This document shows, one piece after another, positions 42,284 to 51,806 of a stretch of 64,000 nucleotides of DNA (position 1 is the first letter of the stretch; every line of letters begins with the position of its first letter). The stretch is from Thermohalobaculum sp038534135 (GTDB taxonomy: Bacteria > Pseudomonadota > Alphaproteobacteria > Rhodobacterales > Rhodobacteraceae): the NCBI GenBank assembly GCA_038534135.1, contig JBCAXJ010000001.1:123441-187440 (forward strand), given 5' to 3'. The notes under the pieces are model-generated. The model had not been told where the DNA came from, ran no database searches, and was given only the letters and a program-made list of their open reading frames with translations. The position numbers and the translations under genes are program-made.

Positions 42284-43555
42284 ATGGACGGTGCGGCCAT
42301 GCCCGAAGCTCCTGCCAAGGACCTCTACGATATCGGCGAGATCCCGCCCCTGGGCCACGTGCCGAAGCAGATGCGTGCCTGGGCGATCCGGCGTGAACGC
42401 CACGGCCCGCCGGAAGAGGCCATGCAGGAAGAGATTGTCGATACGCCGATCCTCGACAGCCATGAAGTGCTGGTTCTCGTGATGGCGGCGGGCGTCAACT
42501 ACAACGGCGTCTGGGCAGGTCTGGGCGAGCCGATCTCGCCCTTCGACGGGCACGGCGCGGACTATCACATCGCCGGATCGGATGCGTCAGGCATCATCTG
42601 GGCGGTCGGCGACAAGGTAAAGCGCTGGAAAGTCGGCGACGAGGTCGTCATTCACTGCAACCAGGACGACGGCGACGACGAGCACTGCAATGGCGGTGAT
42701 CCGATGTACTCGCCCAGCCAGCGGATCTGGGGATACGAGACGCCGGACGGGTCATTCGCGCAGTTCACCAACGTTCAGGCCCAGCAGCTGATGCCGCGTC
42801 CGAAGCATCTGACTTGGGAAGAATCCGCCTGCTACACGCTCACGCTGGCGACGGCGTACCGGATGTTGTTCGGGCACGAACCGCATGATCTGAAACCGGG
42901 CGACAACGTTCTTGTCTGGGGCGCGTCGGGCGGCCTGGGATCCTATGCGATCCAGCTCATCAACACGGCGGGCGCGAATGCAATTGGTGTCATCTCGGAC
43001 GAGGATAAGCGGCAGTTCGTCCTGGACCTCGGCGCCAAGGGCGTCATCAATCGCAAGGACTTCAAGTGCTGGGGGCAACTGCCCACGGTGAACACGCCGG
43101 AATACAAGGAGTGGTTCACTGAGGCGCGCAAGTTCGGCAAGGCGATCTGGGACATCACCGGCAAGGGCAACAATGTCGATATCGTCTTCGAACACCCCGG
43201 CGAGGCGACCTTCCCGGTGTCGACCTTCGTGGTGAAGAAGGGTGGCATGGTCGTGATCTGCGCCGGGACCACTGGTTACAATTGCACGTTTGATGTCCGC
43301 TACCACTGGATGCATCAGAAACGCTTGCAGGGCAGCCACTTCGCGAACCTGATGCAGGCCTCGGCCGCCAATAAACTGATGATCGAACGGCGCCTCGATC
43401 CCTGCATGTCCGAGGTTTTCGATTGGCGGGATATCCCGGCGGCGCACACGAAGATGATGAAGAACGAGCACAAACCGGGTAATATGGCGGTGCTGGTGTC
43501 TGCGCCCGCGACAGGTCTGAGAACGGTCGAGGACGCACGAGCGGCCTTGGACTGA
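42284..43555 (+). CDS. ccrA: Crotonyl-CoA carboxylase/reductase
   Basis: Key enzyme of the ethylmalonyl-CoA pathway: NADPH-dependent reductive carboxylation of crotonyl-CoA to (2S)-ethylmalonyl-CoA. The 423-residue medium-chain dehydrogenase fold shows A-G-V-N-Y-N-G-V-W, G-A-S-G-G-L-G-S-Y-A nucleotide-binding motif and the family-specific N-Q-D-D-G-D-D and E-H-P-G-E-A-T-F-P-V-S segments. With ecm it indicates growth on C1/C2 compounds or PHB turnover without a glyoxylate shunt. A second in-frame ATG lies five codons in. A hairpin follows the stop. Confidence 0.97.
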   Translation: MDGAAMPEAPAKDLYDIGEIPPLGHVPKQMRAWAIRRERHGPPEEAMQEEIVDTPILDSHEVLVLVMAAGVNYNGVWAGLGEPISPFDGHGADYHIAGSDASGIIWAVGDKVKRWKVGDEVVIHCNQDDGDDEHCNGGDPMYSPSQRIWGYETPDGSFAQFTNVQAQQLMPRPKHLTWEESACYTLTLATAYRMLFGHEPHDLKPGDNVLVWGASGGLGSYAIQLINTAGANAIGVISDEDKRQFVLDLGAKGVINRKDFKCWGQLPTVNTPEYKEWFTEARKFGKAIWDITGKGNNVDIVFEHPGEATFPVSTFVVKKGGMVVICAGTTGYNCTFDVRYHWMHQKRLQGSHFANLMQASAANKLMIERRLDPCMSEVFDWRDIPAAHTKMMKNEHKPGNMAVLVSAPATGLRTVEDARAALD

Positions 43556-43894
43556 GAACTGACACCTGATAAATTGTGACGATGACCGGCGGCAGAGCCC
43601 GCCGGGACCGTCAGCCACACTGATCCGACGACTAAGGCCGGTCCAGCGGCGCCAGTCTGATCGGCTTGAACTTGGCTTCAGTCGTCTCAGCCTGATCGAC
43701 ACCGCCACTAGCCTTGCAGTGTGTATCGACGGGTCCTCAGCACGTCCGTTCGACGCTTCCGCTGTCTGAGACCGTAACCGGGCAACGTCATCGAATTTCA
43801 AGATCGCCTTCTTTGATCCAGGGCGCACCGCTCATTGGCCGTCTTGCGCGAGCGCGCGCTCGGCCTCTCGGTCAGACCGCCTTGCGGCCTCTCA
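43556..43894. other. Intergenic region between convergent ccrA and a coiled-coil protein gene
   Basis: No gene is seen in these 339 bases. Besides the ccrA terminator there is a perfect 14-base palindrome (43849-43862) about 33 bases past the stop of the leftward gene, which may end that transcript. Confidence 0.55.
43586..43605 (+). terminator. Hairpin downstream of ccrA
   Basis: CCGGCGG (43586) and CCGCCGG (43599) form a perfect 7-bp GC-only stem with a 6-base loop 30 bases after the ccrA stop. There is no T-run, so it could also serve as an mRNA-stabilising structure. Confidence 0.5.
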
Positions 43895-44413
43895 TCAAGC
43901 CGCGTTCTTCTTGCAGCCGAACCGAAACACGGCCTTGCCGTGCTCACTGCTCTCCAGCAGCAAGAAGCACTCGCAGACGTCGATGTTGAACTCATGGTAC
44001 TGGCCGACGTGGAACAAGCGTCTGCGATCCGCGAAGGTTGCAATCACCGAGCCTGCGGCCAGGGACTGAACGCTCATCATCAGTTTCGGTGCGACCAGAG
44101 CGTAAGCGACATTGGCCTCTGTCACCTCGACCCGCGCGTCCGCCACGTAACCGTTCATCGTTTGCTGTCTCAGGACGGACGCTTCCAACGCGTGGCGGCT
44201 GGCGCGGTCCTCGGCTTCCCTGAGGGCTTCGCGATGCAGGGCAAGTTCGGATTCGCGTATGGCGTGGGTCGTGCGCTCGGACTGCAGTTGCGCTTTCAGT
44301 TCCTGCAGGCGCACCTCATGATCGCCCTGCGGCGCGTGCGCCGGGAACACAAGAATCGTGCAGACGACCGCAAGCGCGGACGCCACGACGGCAACCCCGA
44401 AACTCCAGAACAT
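43895..44413 (-). CDS. Membrane-anchored coiled-coil protein of unknown function
   Basis: A 172-residue protein with a single N-terminal membrane helix (3-24) followed by an Arg/Glu/Gln-rich heptad region (about 30-75) and a C-terminal domain of beta character containing Q-Y-H-E-F-N-I-D-V-C-E-C. No known family is recognised. Start chosen at ATG 44413, preceded by GGAGG five bases before the ATG; the longer frame upstream lacks one. It probably extends a helix into the periplasm or cytoplasm from the inner membrane. Confidence 0.7.
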   Translation of the reverse strand: MFWSFGVAVVASALAVVCTILVFPAHAPQGDHEVRLQELKAQLQSERTTHAIRESELALHREALREAEDRASRHALEASVLRQQTMNGYVADARVEVTEANVAYALVAPKLMMSVQSLAAGSVIATFADRRRLFHVGQYHEFNIDVCECFLLLESSEHGKAVFRFGCKKNAA

Positions 44414-44539
44414 AAGCCCCTCCACTCTGTTCCATGGACAAAACTGCCCTGTCTTTGAGGGGAAGAGTTTGACTTTAATGTGACAAAAACATGAGAGCGC
44501 GAACATCAACCGTAACATGTCGCGCGGCGCCTTGTCGGA

Positions 44540-45430
44540 TCACGCCGCCCCGCACCAGGCTTGAACGAAATCGGTGAACAGCCGGACCTTTGCCGACAAA
44601 TGGCGTGCGGGGGGGTAGACGACCTGCAACATGCGTGGCGGCAGTGTGTATTGGTCCAGGACCGGGACGAGGCGGCCCGCATCCAGGTCCGAACGAACAG
44701 CATATTCCGGCATGATCGCGATGCCGAGCCCGGCACACGCGCCCGCGAGGATCGTCTCCAAGTTGTTGGCCATCAGAACGGGGCGGACTCGAACCGTCAC
44801 CGGACCTTCGGGGCCTTGCAGCGTCCAGTTTGGCGTGGCGGCATCCTGACGCTGATGCAGGACAGCGTGCGTGCGCAGGTCTTCGACCGTCCGTGGGGCG
44901 CCGTGGCGTGAGACATAGGCGGGGCCGGCACAGAGAAGATAGTCAAGCCGCAGAATCCGGTGATCGACCAACGTCGTCGTCTCGTCCGGTTCCGCGATCC
45001 GAATAACCAGATCATAGCCCTCGGACACCGGGTCGACGATCCGGGCCTCGAACGTAATCTCGATTTCGACTTTCGGATGCGTCGTCATGAACGCCGTGAC
45101 GAGCGCCGAGAAGTCGAGATCACCGAACGGAAGCGGGGCGTTGATCCGTAGCGTCCCAACCGGTTCGGTGCGCACCGAACTGACCGTGCGTTCCATTTCG
45201 TCCAGATCGTCAAGCACCTGACGTGCGCGCTCGTAGAACGCCATGCCGCTGCTGGTGGCCGAGACCGACCGCGTGGTTCTGTTCAGGAGCTGCACACCGA
45301 GACGCTCCTCGAGACCGATCACCAGCCGGTTCACCGAGGATCGCGACTGTCCGGCCTGCCGCGCTGCGGCCGCAAAGCCACCCGCCTCGACAACTGCCGT
45401 GAACGCGCGGAGCTCGGAGAACCTGTCCAT
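44540..45430 (-). CDS. LysR-family transcriptional regulator
   Basis: A 296-residue LysR regulator with an N-terminal winged helix (about 1-60: F-T-A-V-V-E-A-G-G-F-A-A-A-A-R, S-S-V-N-R-L) and a substrate-binding domain. It diverges from a pirin gene, a very common proteobacterial arrangement in which the LysR protein controls pirin. The intergenic region has overlapping dyads suitable as its binding site. Confidence 0.95.
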   Translation of the reverse strand: MDRFSELRAFTAVVEAGGFAAAARQAGQSRSSVNRLVIGLEERLGVQLLNRTTRSVSATSSGMAFYERARQVLDDLDEMERTVSSVRTEPVGTLRINAPLPFGDLDFSALVTAFMTTHPKVEIEITFEARIVDPVSEGYDLVIRIAEPDETTTLVDHRILRLDYLLCAGPAYVSRHGAPRTVEDLRTHAVLHQRQDAATPNWTLQGPEGPVTVRVRPVLMANNLETILAGACAGLGIAIMPEYAVRSDLDAGRLVPVLDQYTLPPRMLQVVYPPARHLSAKVRLFTDFVQAWCGAA

Positions 45431-45463
45431 GTCTCAGTTGGTGCGAAATTCAGGACAGTCTGT

Positions 45464-45487
45464 CAATAATTGCATTCATTGTCGCAA
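45464..45487. promoter_or_regulatory. Overlapping dyads in the LysR-pirin divergent region
   Basis: Two interleaved short dyads, CAAT-N10-ATTG (45464-45481) and TTGC-N10-GCAA (45470-45487), resemble the T-N11-A type of LysR operator. Arms are only four bases, so this is a suggestion. Confidence 0.3.
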
Positions 45488-45538
45488 GATGGGCGTGCAC
45501 CGACATTGGTCCCCGGAACGCAACCAATGGAGGCCATC

Positions 45539-46240
45539 ATGCAGACCATCAGACCTTCTGCCGATCGTGGCCGTGCCAACTTCGGCTGGCTCGACTCGCG
45601 CCATACGTTCTCGTTCGGCCAGTACATGGATCCGGACCATATGGGGTTCGGCCCGTTGCGCGTGATCAACGAGGACAAGGTCGATCCCGGCGCAGGTTTC
45701 GGCACGCACGGTCATGCGGATATGGAGATCCTGTCGATCGTCCTGGACGGTGCGCTGGAACATAAGGATTCCGAAGGAAATGCCGAGGTGATCCGTCCCG
45801 GCGACGTGCAGCGGATGACGGCGGGCACGGGCGTCCGGCACTCGGAGTACAACGCCTCCCAGACCGATCCGGTGCATTTCCTGCAGATCTGGATCATTCC
45901 GGAAAAGGACGCGTTGGCTCCGGGCTACGAGCAGACGTCGCTTCCGTTGGCCGAGACACCGGGAACCTTGCGTCTTCTGGGGTCCCGTGACGGGCGGGAT
46001 GGGTCGGTCACGATCCACCAGGATGTCGACCTTTACGGCGCCAAGCTGTCCGAAGGCGACCGCCTGACCCACGTGATCGGGCCACGGCGCGGCGTCTGGG
46101 TGCAGATGATCCGCGGTACCATCAAGGCGAACGGTGATGTCATCTCGGCCGGCGACGGGCTGGCACTGATCCGCGAGCCAGACATCGCCATCACAGCTCA
46201 GGAGGACGCTGAGTTCCTGCTGTTCGACATGGCTGTCTAA
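45539..46240 (+). CDS. Pirin family protein
   Basis: A 233-residue bicupin of the pirin family. The N-terminal cupin keeps the metal ligands His57, His59, His101 and Glu103, as in human pirin and YhhW, which can act as quercetin 2,3-dioxygenases. Start chosen at ATG 45539, which has GGAGG six bases upstream; ATG 45527 lies before that site. It is divergent from the LysR gene and its stop is 17 bases from a convergent AraC gene. Confidence 0.93.
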   Translation: MQTIRPSADRGRANFGWLDSRHTFSFGQYMDPDHMGFGPLRVINEDKVDPGAGFGTHGHADMEILSIVLDGALEHKDSEGNAEVIRPGDVQRMTAGTGVRHSEYNASQTDPVHFLQIWIIPEKDALAPGYEQTSLPLAETPGTLRLLGSRDGRDGSVTIHQDVDLYGAKLSEGDRLTHVIGPRRGVWVQMIRGTIKANGDVISAGDGLALIREPDIAITAQEDAEFLLFDMAV

Positions 46241-46257
46241 TGCGGGCCGCGGACCGC

Positions 46258-47130
46258 TCAGCGCTTCGCGGCACGCAGTTTTCCGGGCGAGACCCCGAGT
46301 TTCGCCCGGAAGACGTCCGTCATGTGGCTTTGAGAGGCGAATCCGCAGCGATGCGCGATCCGGGCGAGCGGCTCCATCGTCGTCTCGACGAGGTCGCGGG
46401 CCAGGGCCACACGTCGCGCCAGCACGTATTGATAGGGCGTCTGCCCGGTCGTTTCCTTCATCGCGACGCGGAGGGCTGTGGTAGACAGGCCCGCCGCCTC
46501 GGCGAGACGCTCAAGCCCGATCTGGGCGCCTTGCGTCTCGTCGATGAGTTCGTCGAGCCGTCGCAGGGTGCGTGCCGGGAGCCGTCCGGGCGTCTTCTCA
46601 GCCGGGTGAAGATGCCCGTCGGCGATCCGCCAAAGCTCGTGGATCAAGGCAAACGACAGCGAATCCACGTAGAGCCGATCGCAGCTGGCCCGCGCGCAAT
46701 CGGCCAGCTTGCTGCAGAGGTTCGCGACCAAGGGCGAGCGGAAGGGGCGCACGTCAAGCCGTGCGAACACCTCACCCACATTGGCGTTGAAGTCCGTCGT
46801 CGTGGCCTTCACCACCTCGCTCTCGATCGCGAAGACGGAGACATCCAGCGGATTGAATACTTGGGATTCGTACGAGAGGTTCGGCGGACGCAGGATCAAG
46901 TCGCCTGGTGTGAACTCCTGGGTCGGCCGCTCGAAGCCCGGATACCGGTGCTTGATCTTCGTCGGTGTATTGATCAGCGCGAGTGCGGAATACTTGGCGG
47001 GAAGCCCCTCGATCCGCTGTGGAGAGAACTGCATCTCGAGAACGCCGACCGAGAGCGTGCCGACCTTGGCCCGCTCGCGAATTGCATGCTGGAAGCGCGG
47101 AGCAGTGGCGATTTCTTCGAACGAATGCAC
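46258..47130 (-). CDS. AraC-family transcriptional regulator (copy 1)
   Basis: A 290-residue regulator. The N-terminal part has the P-G-D-L-I-L-R-P-P beta-barrel segment of AraC_binding_2-type domains, and the C-terminal 100 residues hold two helix-turn-helix motifs ending in A-H-R-C-G-F-A-S-Q-S-H-M-T-D-V-F-R-A-K-L-G-V-S-P. It diverges from an isochorismatase-fold hydrolase across 253 bases and likely controls it. Confidence 0.93.
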   Translation of the reverse strand: MHSFEEIATAPRFQHAIRERAKVGTLSVGVLEMQFSPQRIEGLPAKYSALALINTPTKIKHRYPGFERPTQEFTPGDLILRPPNLSYESQVFNPLDVSVFAIESEVVKATTTDFNANVGEVFARLDVRPFRSPLVANLCSKLADCARASCDRLYVDSLSFALIHELWRIADGHLHPAEKTPGRLPARTLRRLDELIDETQGAQIGLERLAEAAGLSTTALRVAMKETTGQTPYQYVLARRVALARDLVETTMEPLARIAHRCGFASQSHMTDVFRAKLGVSPGKLRAAKR

Positions 47131-47383
47131 TTGATGCCTCCTTCCGTCTCGACCTTCCGCCTTGTGGAAGTAGTTCCCGAATTATCACGTGCAAGGGTTC
47201 AAGACTTGCCAAGGCGTGCTCGGCGACGATCCCACAGAATCTGGAAAAATCGGACAAGAATCCGGAAGAGACCCAGACCCAGGAGCGCCATCTACTCCCC
47301 TGTCTGGGACAAAGGTCCAGCCTGAACACCAACCCTGATCCGGCGGCCGGGCAGGCCGACCAATGCTGAAAAGGAGACTAGAC

Positions 47384-48082
47384 ATGACCGCGAAACTGCA
47401 AGTCCTGACCCCGCAGAACTGCCAGCTGATCTTCATCGATCAGCAACCGCAGATGGCCTTTGGCGTGCAGTCGATCGACCGCCAGACGCTGAAGAACAAC
47501 GTCGTCGGCCTGGCCAAGGCCGCAAAGACCTTCGATGTCCCGACAATCATCACGACGGTCGAGACCGAGAGCTTCTCGGGCCACACCTATCCCGAACTGC
47601 TCGAGGTGTTTCCGGAGACCCCGCTGCTCGAACGGACCTCGATGAACTCGTGGGATGATCAGAAGGTCCGCGATCACCTGGCCCAGAACGGGCGCAAGAA
47701 GGTCGTCGTGTCGGGCCTGTGGACCGAGGTCTGCAACACCACTTTCGCCCTCAGCGCCATGCTGGAAGGCGGTTACGAGATCTACATGGTTGCCGATGCG
47801 TCGGGCGGCACATCGATGGATGCGCACAAATACGCCATGGACCGTATGGTGCAGGCCGGTGTGGTGCCGATGACCTGGCAGCAGGTGCTGCTCGAGTGGC
47901 AGCGCGACTGGGCGCACAAGGACACCTACGATGCCACGACCGGCATCGCCAAGGAGCACGGCGGCGCCTACGGCATGGGCATCGATTACGCCTACACCAT
48001 GGTCCACAAGGCGCCCGAGCGGGTCACGCATGGCGAGCGTCTGGATCCGGTCGCCGCACCGGTGGCTGTCGCCGCCGAATAA
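47384..48082 (+). CDS. Isochorismatase-fold hydrolase, YcaC type (copy 1)
   Basis: A 232-residue cysteine hydrolase related to YcaC. Asp19 (I-F-I-D-Q-Q-P) and Cys117 (G-L-W-T-E-V-C) are two members of the catalytic triad, and the family fold includes T-I-I-T-T-V-E and V-F-P-E-T-P. No signal peptide. The tail (S-G to A-A-P-V-A-V-A-A-E) is low complexity. Start ATG 47384 has AAGGAG seven bases upstream. Members hydrolyse amides or imides, but the substrate is unknown. Confidence 0.92.
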   Translation: MTAKLQVLTPQNCQLIFIDQQPQMAFGVQSIDRQTLKNNVVGLAKAAKTFDVPTIITTVETESFSGHTYPELLEVFPETPLLERTSMNSWDDQKVRDHLAQNGRKKVVVSGLWTEVCNTTFALSAMLEGGYEIYMVADASGGTSMDAHKYAMDRMVQAGVVPMTWQQVLLEWQRDWAHKDTYDATTGIAKEHGGAYGMGIDYAYTMVHKAPERVTHGERLDPVAAPVAVAAE

Positions 48083-48092
48083 GCGGTTCGGT

Positions 48093-48121
48093 CTGCCCGG
48101 CATCGTCCCTGGGCCGGGCAG
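48093..48121. terminator. Bidirectional terminator between convergent hydrolase and AraC genes
   Basis: CTGCCCGGC (48093-48101) and GCCGGGCAG (48113-48121) form a perfect 9-bp stem with an 11-base loop, placed exactly in the 43-base gap between convergent stops. Confidence 0.65.
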
Positions 48122-48125
48122 GCTC

Positions 48126-49058
48126 CTACGAAGACTCCGAGCTTGACGCCAGCGCCCGGCGGTATGCCGTGGGCGTCAGGCCAAGCTCTTGCCGGAAGGC
48201 CGTGGTCAGATGAGACGGATTGGCAAAGCCGCAGCGCATCGCAATCTCGGACGCGGACAGATCCGTCTCTGTCAGCAGCGAGCGCGCACGGGCGATGCGG
48301 CGCGACCGGATATAGTCGCGCGCCGGCATCCCGAAGCTGTGCGTGAACGCGCGCGAAAAGTGCGCCCGGCTCAGGCCTGCGGCATCGACGAGGTCGCTGA
48401 CGCGGATGCTGTCCTCCAGGCACTCCTCCACCATGTTGGCAATCCGCCGAACCAATGCAGGCGAAAGCATCTCCGGCCCGTCGGTTTGCTCGGAAGACTC
48501 CGTCAGGTGCCAGCTCAGCAACCGCGTCAGCAGCGCGCCGGTCAGTGTATCAAGATAGGCGCCCGTTCCGACCGGCTCTGCGATCATGCAGCGCCGCATT
48601 TCGGCAAAGAGCGCGCTCATCGCCGGGTCTATGGTCTTGAACATCAGATCCAGCCCGGACCAACCGGGTACGACAGACGCAGCGATCCGGTCGACCCGGT
48701 TCTCAGAGATCCCGAGCGCGATGAACTCCAACGGCGTCGACTGGACCACACGCACCCGCTGACCGGGCGGCACGATGCAGCTCGTGCGGGCATCGATCCG
48801 CCAGTGTGCGATAGACTCCGCGCCGATCGCACTCCGCCCGTCTGCTCCCGTGAACGCGTGGATCAGCACGTAGTGCGGCACTCGGTAATGCACTTCATAC
48901 GTGATCGCCGGGTGCAGATGATACTCGACGTCCGCCGTGTGCACGGACAAGCCCCAGTTCGGCAACCGGGTCAGGGCAGGTCCATTGATGCTGATGAACC
49001 GGTCGTCGGCGACATCGATTCCCGAGATCCGGGTCGTCGTGAATGCAGGCGTGTTCAC
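48126..49058 (-). CDS. AraC-family transcriptional regulator (copy 2)
   Basis: A 310-residue AraC regulator, with a cupin-like N-terminal effector domain and the C-terminal double helix-turn-helix (about 205-305, with M-R-C-G-F-A-N-P-S-H-L-T-T-A-F-R-Q-E-L-G-L-T-P-T-A-Y-R-R). It is only distantly like copy 1. It diverges from the second isochorismatase-fold gene across 182 bases, repeating the arrangement of copy 1. Confidence 0.93.
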   Translation of the reverse strand: MNTPAFTTTRISGIDVADDRFISINGPALTRLPNWGLSVHTADVEYHLHPAITYEVHYRVPHYVLIHAFTGADGRSAIGAESIAHWRIDARTSCIVPPGQRVRVVQSTPLEFIALGISENRVDRIAASVVPGWSGLDLMFKTIDPAMSALFAEMRRCMIAEPVGTGAYLDTLTGALLTRLLSWHLTESSEQTDGPEMLSPALVRRIANMVEECLEDSIRVSDLVDAAGLSRAHFSRAFTHSFGMPARDYIRSRRIARARSLLTETDLSASEIAMRCGFANPSHLTTAFRQELGLTPTAYRRALASSSESS

Positions 49059-49240
49059 AGCTCGCTCCTGACAGGCGTGTCACCAACCATCATGAAAAAA
49101 ATCGCACAACTGTACAATTTCGTTTCGAAAGATGAAAGTCAACGCACACAGGCATTCCAGATCTTATCGGCGAGAGCAAACGTTTCCTTGCCTCTGCAAG
49201 GCGCTCTCAACGCTGAAACATGATCAAAAGGAGAAGTAAT

Positions 49241-49894
49241 GTGACCAACTTCAACGAAATGCTGACGTCAGACAATTGTGCGCTTGTGCTTATCGATTTT
49301 CAGCCCGCGATGTACCAGGGCGTCCAAAGCCACGACCGTCTCACTGTGATGCACAACGTGCAGGCGCTGGCCCGTGCGGCGCGCGTGTTTGGCCTGCCGA
49401 CCATTCTTACCACAGTTGCGAAGGACAGCTTTTCGGGTCCGTTCATGGAAGAAGTGACCGAGCTTTTCCCCGGGCTCGACATCATTGACCGGACCTCGAT
49501 CAACGCGTGGTTGGACCCGAATTTCCGCGCAGCCATCAAGGCGACCGGGCGCGAGAAGATCATCCTGGCGGGCCTCTGGACCTGTGCCTGCGTCTCGTTC
49601 CCGACCTTCGACATGCTTGAGGAAGGATTCGAGATCTACGTGCCGACCGATGCGTGCGGCGACACCTCGCCGGAAGCGCACGAACGCGCTGTCGTACGGC
49701 TCGAGCAGGCCGGGGCCGTCCCGATCACGGCCCTGCAAACGGTGTTCGAGCTGCAGCAGGACTGGGCGCGGGGCGAGACCTACGACGGCGTGATGGACAT
49801 CCTCTACCGCCACAGCCCCTACGGCATTCAGGTTCACTTCTCGAAATGGGCACTCGGTCCCGAAGCCTCGGAGGCGAGCTCGGCCGCGGCCTGA
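49241..49894 (+). CDS. Isochorismatase-fold hydrolase, YcaC type (copy 2)
   Basis: A 217-residue paralogue of the first YcaC-type gene, alignable without gaps through residue 120: Asp19 (V-L-I-D-F-Q-P) and Cys117 (G-L-W-T-C-A-C) are in the same positions, with an additional Cys115. Start is GTG 49241, with AAGGAG seven bases upstream. It is followed by two amidohydrolases, an XapX gene, a porin and an MFS gene on the same strand, probably one operon. Confidence 0.92.
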   Translation: MTNFNEMLTSDNCALVLIDFQPAMYQGVQSHDRLTVMHNVQALARAARVFGLPTILTTVAKDSFSGPFMEEVTELFPGLDIIDRTSINAWLDPNFRAAIKATGREKIILAGLWTCACVSFPTFDMLEEGFEIYVPTDACGDTSPEAHERAVVRLEQAGAVPITALQTVFELQQDWARGETYDGVMDILYRHSPYGIQVHFSKWALGPEASEASSAAA

Positions 49895-49945
49895 AACACC
49901 GGCCGGGATCCGGCGCGGTCCCGGCCCTCAACCCAAGGAGTATGA

Positions 49946-51739
49946 ATGATGCGACTGACAAGACGTGACTCACTGAAACTTGGTGGTGCGGCAGCCAGCA
50001 CGGTCCTGATCGCTCCGCAAGCTGGTCTGGCGCAGAACGGTGCGGCAGATCTGGTGCTGCTGAATGGCCGCATCACAACGATGGATCCGGCCCGGCCCGA
50101 GGCGACGGCGCTTGCCATCCGCGACGGCATGTTCACCGCCGTTGGCAGCGATGATGAGGTTCGTAGCCAGATCGGCCAGTTCACCCAAGTGATCGATGCC
50201 AAGGGGCAGCGCGTCATCCCGGGTCTCAACGACAGCCACACCCATGCGATCCGCGGGGCGGTGAATTACAATCTGGAAGTCCGCTGGGACGGCGTCGACA
50301 GCCTGGAAGAAGCGCTGCACCTGCTGCGCATGCAGGCCGACCGCACGCCCGACGGCCAGTTCATCCGCGTCGCGGGCGGGTTCTCGGAATTCCAGTTCAA
50401 GGAAAAACGCCTGCCGACGGTCGCAGAACTGGATGCGGTCGCGCCCAATCATCCGGTGCTGATCCACCACCTCTACAAGCTGACACTGCTGAACTCCAAG
50501 GCGGTCGCGTACTTCGGCTATGACACGTCCGGCCACCCGCAGTATCCCGGTGGCATCATCGAGAAAGACGCGGGCGGCAATGCTACGGGCCGCGTGCTGG
50601 CAGCACCATCCGGTCTGGTCATGTACAAGACCCTGTCGGCGGCGCCCAAGCTGTCGATCCGGGACCAGATCAACTCGTCACTGCAATACTTCGACACACT
50701 GAACGGGCTGGGCATCACCTCGGTCTCGGACGCGGGCGGCGGCGGCATGGAGTTTCCCGATGCCGATCCCTACAAGGTCATCCGCTGGCTGCGCGGCAAC
50801 GATCTGCTGACCACACGCATCGGCTATCATTCCTTCCCGCAGCACAAGGGACAGGAACTCGCCGACTATACGAAGTGGACCGCCGAGACGCGGGCCGGAT
50901 CGGGCGACGACATGCTCAAGTTCGTTGGCGCGGGCGAGAACCTGGGCTGGGCCGCCTATGACTACGAGATCTTCGCCGATGACCGGCCCGAGATCGATGC
51001 GGACGCAGAGGACTACCAGACCAAGGTCATGACCGTGCTGGGCGAGGGCGGCTGGCCGTTCCGTCAGCACATCACCTATAACGAGACGGGCGAGCGTCTG
51101 TTGCCGGTCTACGAGGACGTCGCCAAGGGTGCCGGGCTGGTGCCGGGCTGGTTCATCGACCATGTCGAGACGTTCACGCCGCAGAACCTCGAGCGGATTG
51201 CCAAGCTGGGTGGTGGCATTGCCTTGCAGAACCGCATTCAGTTCCAGGCCGAGGATTTCGTTGCAAACTACGGTGCCGAGGCGCTGAAGAAGACACCGAA
51301 CTTCCGGGCGATCCTGGATCTGGGCGTTCCGGTCGGCGGCGGAACCGACGCGACGCGCGTGACCTCGTTCAACCCGTGGTTCTCGATCCAGTGGATGACG
51401 ACCGGCCTCTCGCGCGGCGGCCTCCCGATGTACGATGACGCAAACCTGCTGAGCCGCGAAGAGGCGCTGCGCCTCTGGACCACCGGATCGGCCTGGTTCA
51501 CCGGCGATGCGGGCCGCAAGGGTGCGATCACGCCGGGTCAGATGGGTGACTTCGCCGTCCTCGATCGCGACTATTTCACGGTGACCGATGCCGAGATCGC
51601 CAAGCTGAAATCGGACCTGACCGTGCTGAATGGCGAGGTCGTCTTCGGAAACGGCGCGTTCGCGCACCACGACCTGCGGCACCTGCCACCGATCAGCCCT
51701 GACTGGTCTCCGGTCGTGCTGCAAGGCACCGAAATCTGA
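49946..51739 (+). CDS. Tat-exported amidohydrolase, YtcJ type
   Basis: A 597-residue metal-dependent amidohydrolase (Amidohydro_3). The N-terminus has a Tat signal (T-R-R-D-S-L-K-L-G, about residues 5-13; cleavage near A-L-A-Q), so it acts in the periplasm. Motifs: N-D-S-H-T-H-A-I-R-G metal site and G-G-G-T-D-A-T-R with the terminal metal Asp. It is paralogous with the cytosolic copy that follows. Substrate unknown; YtcJ relatives cleave amides, cyclic imides and N-carbamoyl compounds. Confidence 0.93.
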   Translation: MMRLTRRDSLKLGGAAASTVLIAPQAGLAQNGAADLVLLNGRITTMDPARPEATALAIRDGMFTAVGSDDEVRSQIGQFTQVIDAKGQRVIPGLNDSHTHAIRGAVNYNLEVRWDGVDSLEEALHLLRMQADRTPDGQFIRVAGGFSEFQFKEKRLPTVAELDAVAPNHPVLIHHLYKLTLLNSKAVAYFGYDTSGHPQYPGGIIEKDAGGNATGRVLAAPSGLVMYKTLSAAPKLSIRDQINSSLQYFDTLNGLGITSVSDAGGGGMEFPDADPYKVIRWLRGNDLLTTRIGYHSFPQHKGQELADYTKWTAETRAGSGDDMLKFVGAGENLGWAAYDYEIFADDRPEIDADAEDYQTKVMTVLGEGGWPFRQHITYNETGERLLPVYEDVAKGAGLVPGWFIDHVETFTPQNLERIAKLGGGIALQNRIQFQAEDFVANYGAEALKKTPNFRAILDLGVPVGGGTDATRVTSFNPWFSIQWMTTGLSRGGLPMYDDANLLSREEALRLWTTGSAWFTGDAGRKGAITPGQMGDFAVLDRDYFTVTDAEIAKLKSDLTVLNGEVVFGNGAFAHHDLRHLPPISPDWSPVVLQGTEI

Positions 51740-51806
51740 GCATCCGGGGCGCGTGCCATGCGCGCGCCTCACCCCTGAAACTGTCCGAGACGGAAGGAAC
51801 CGCACG

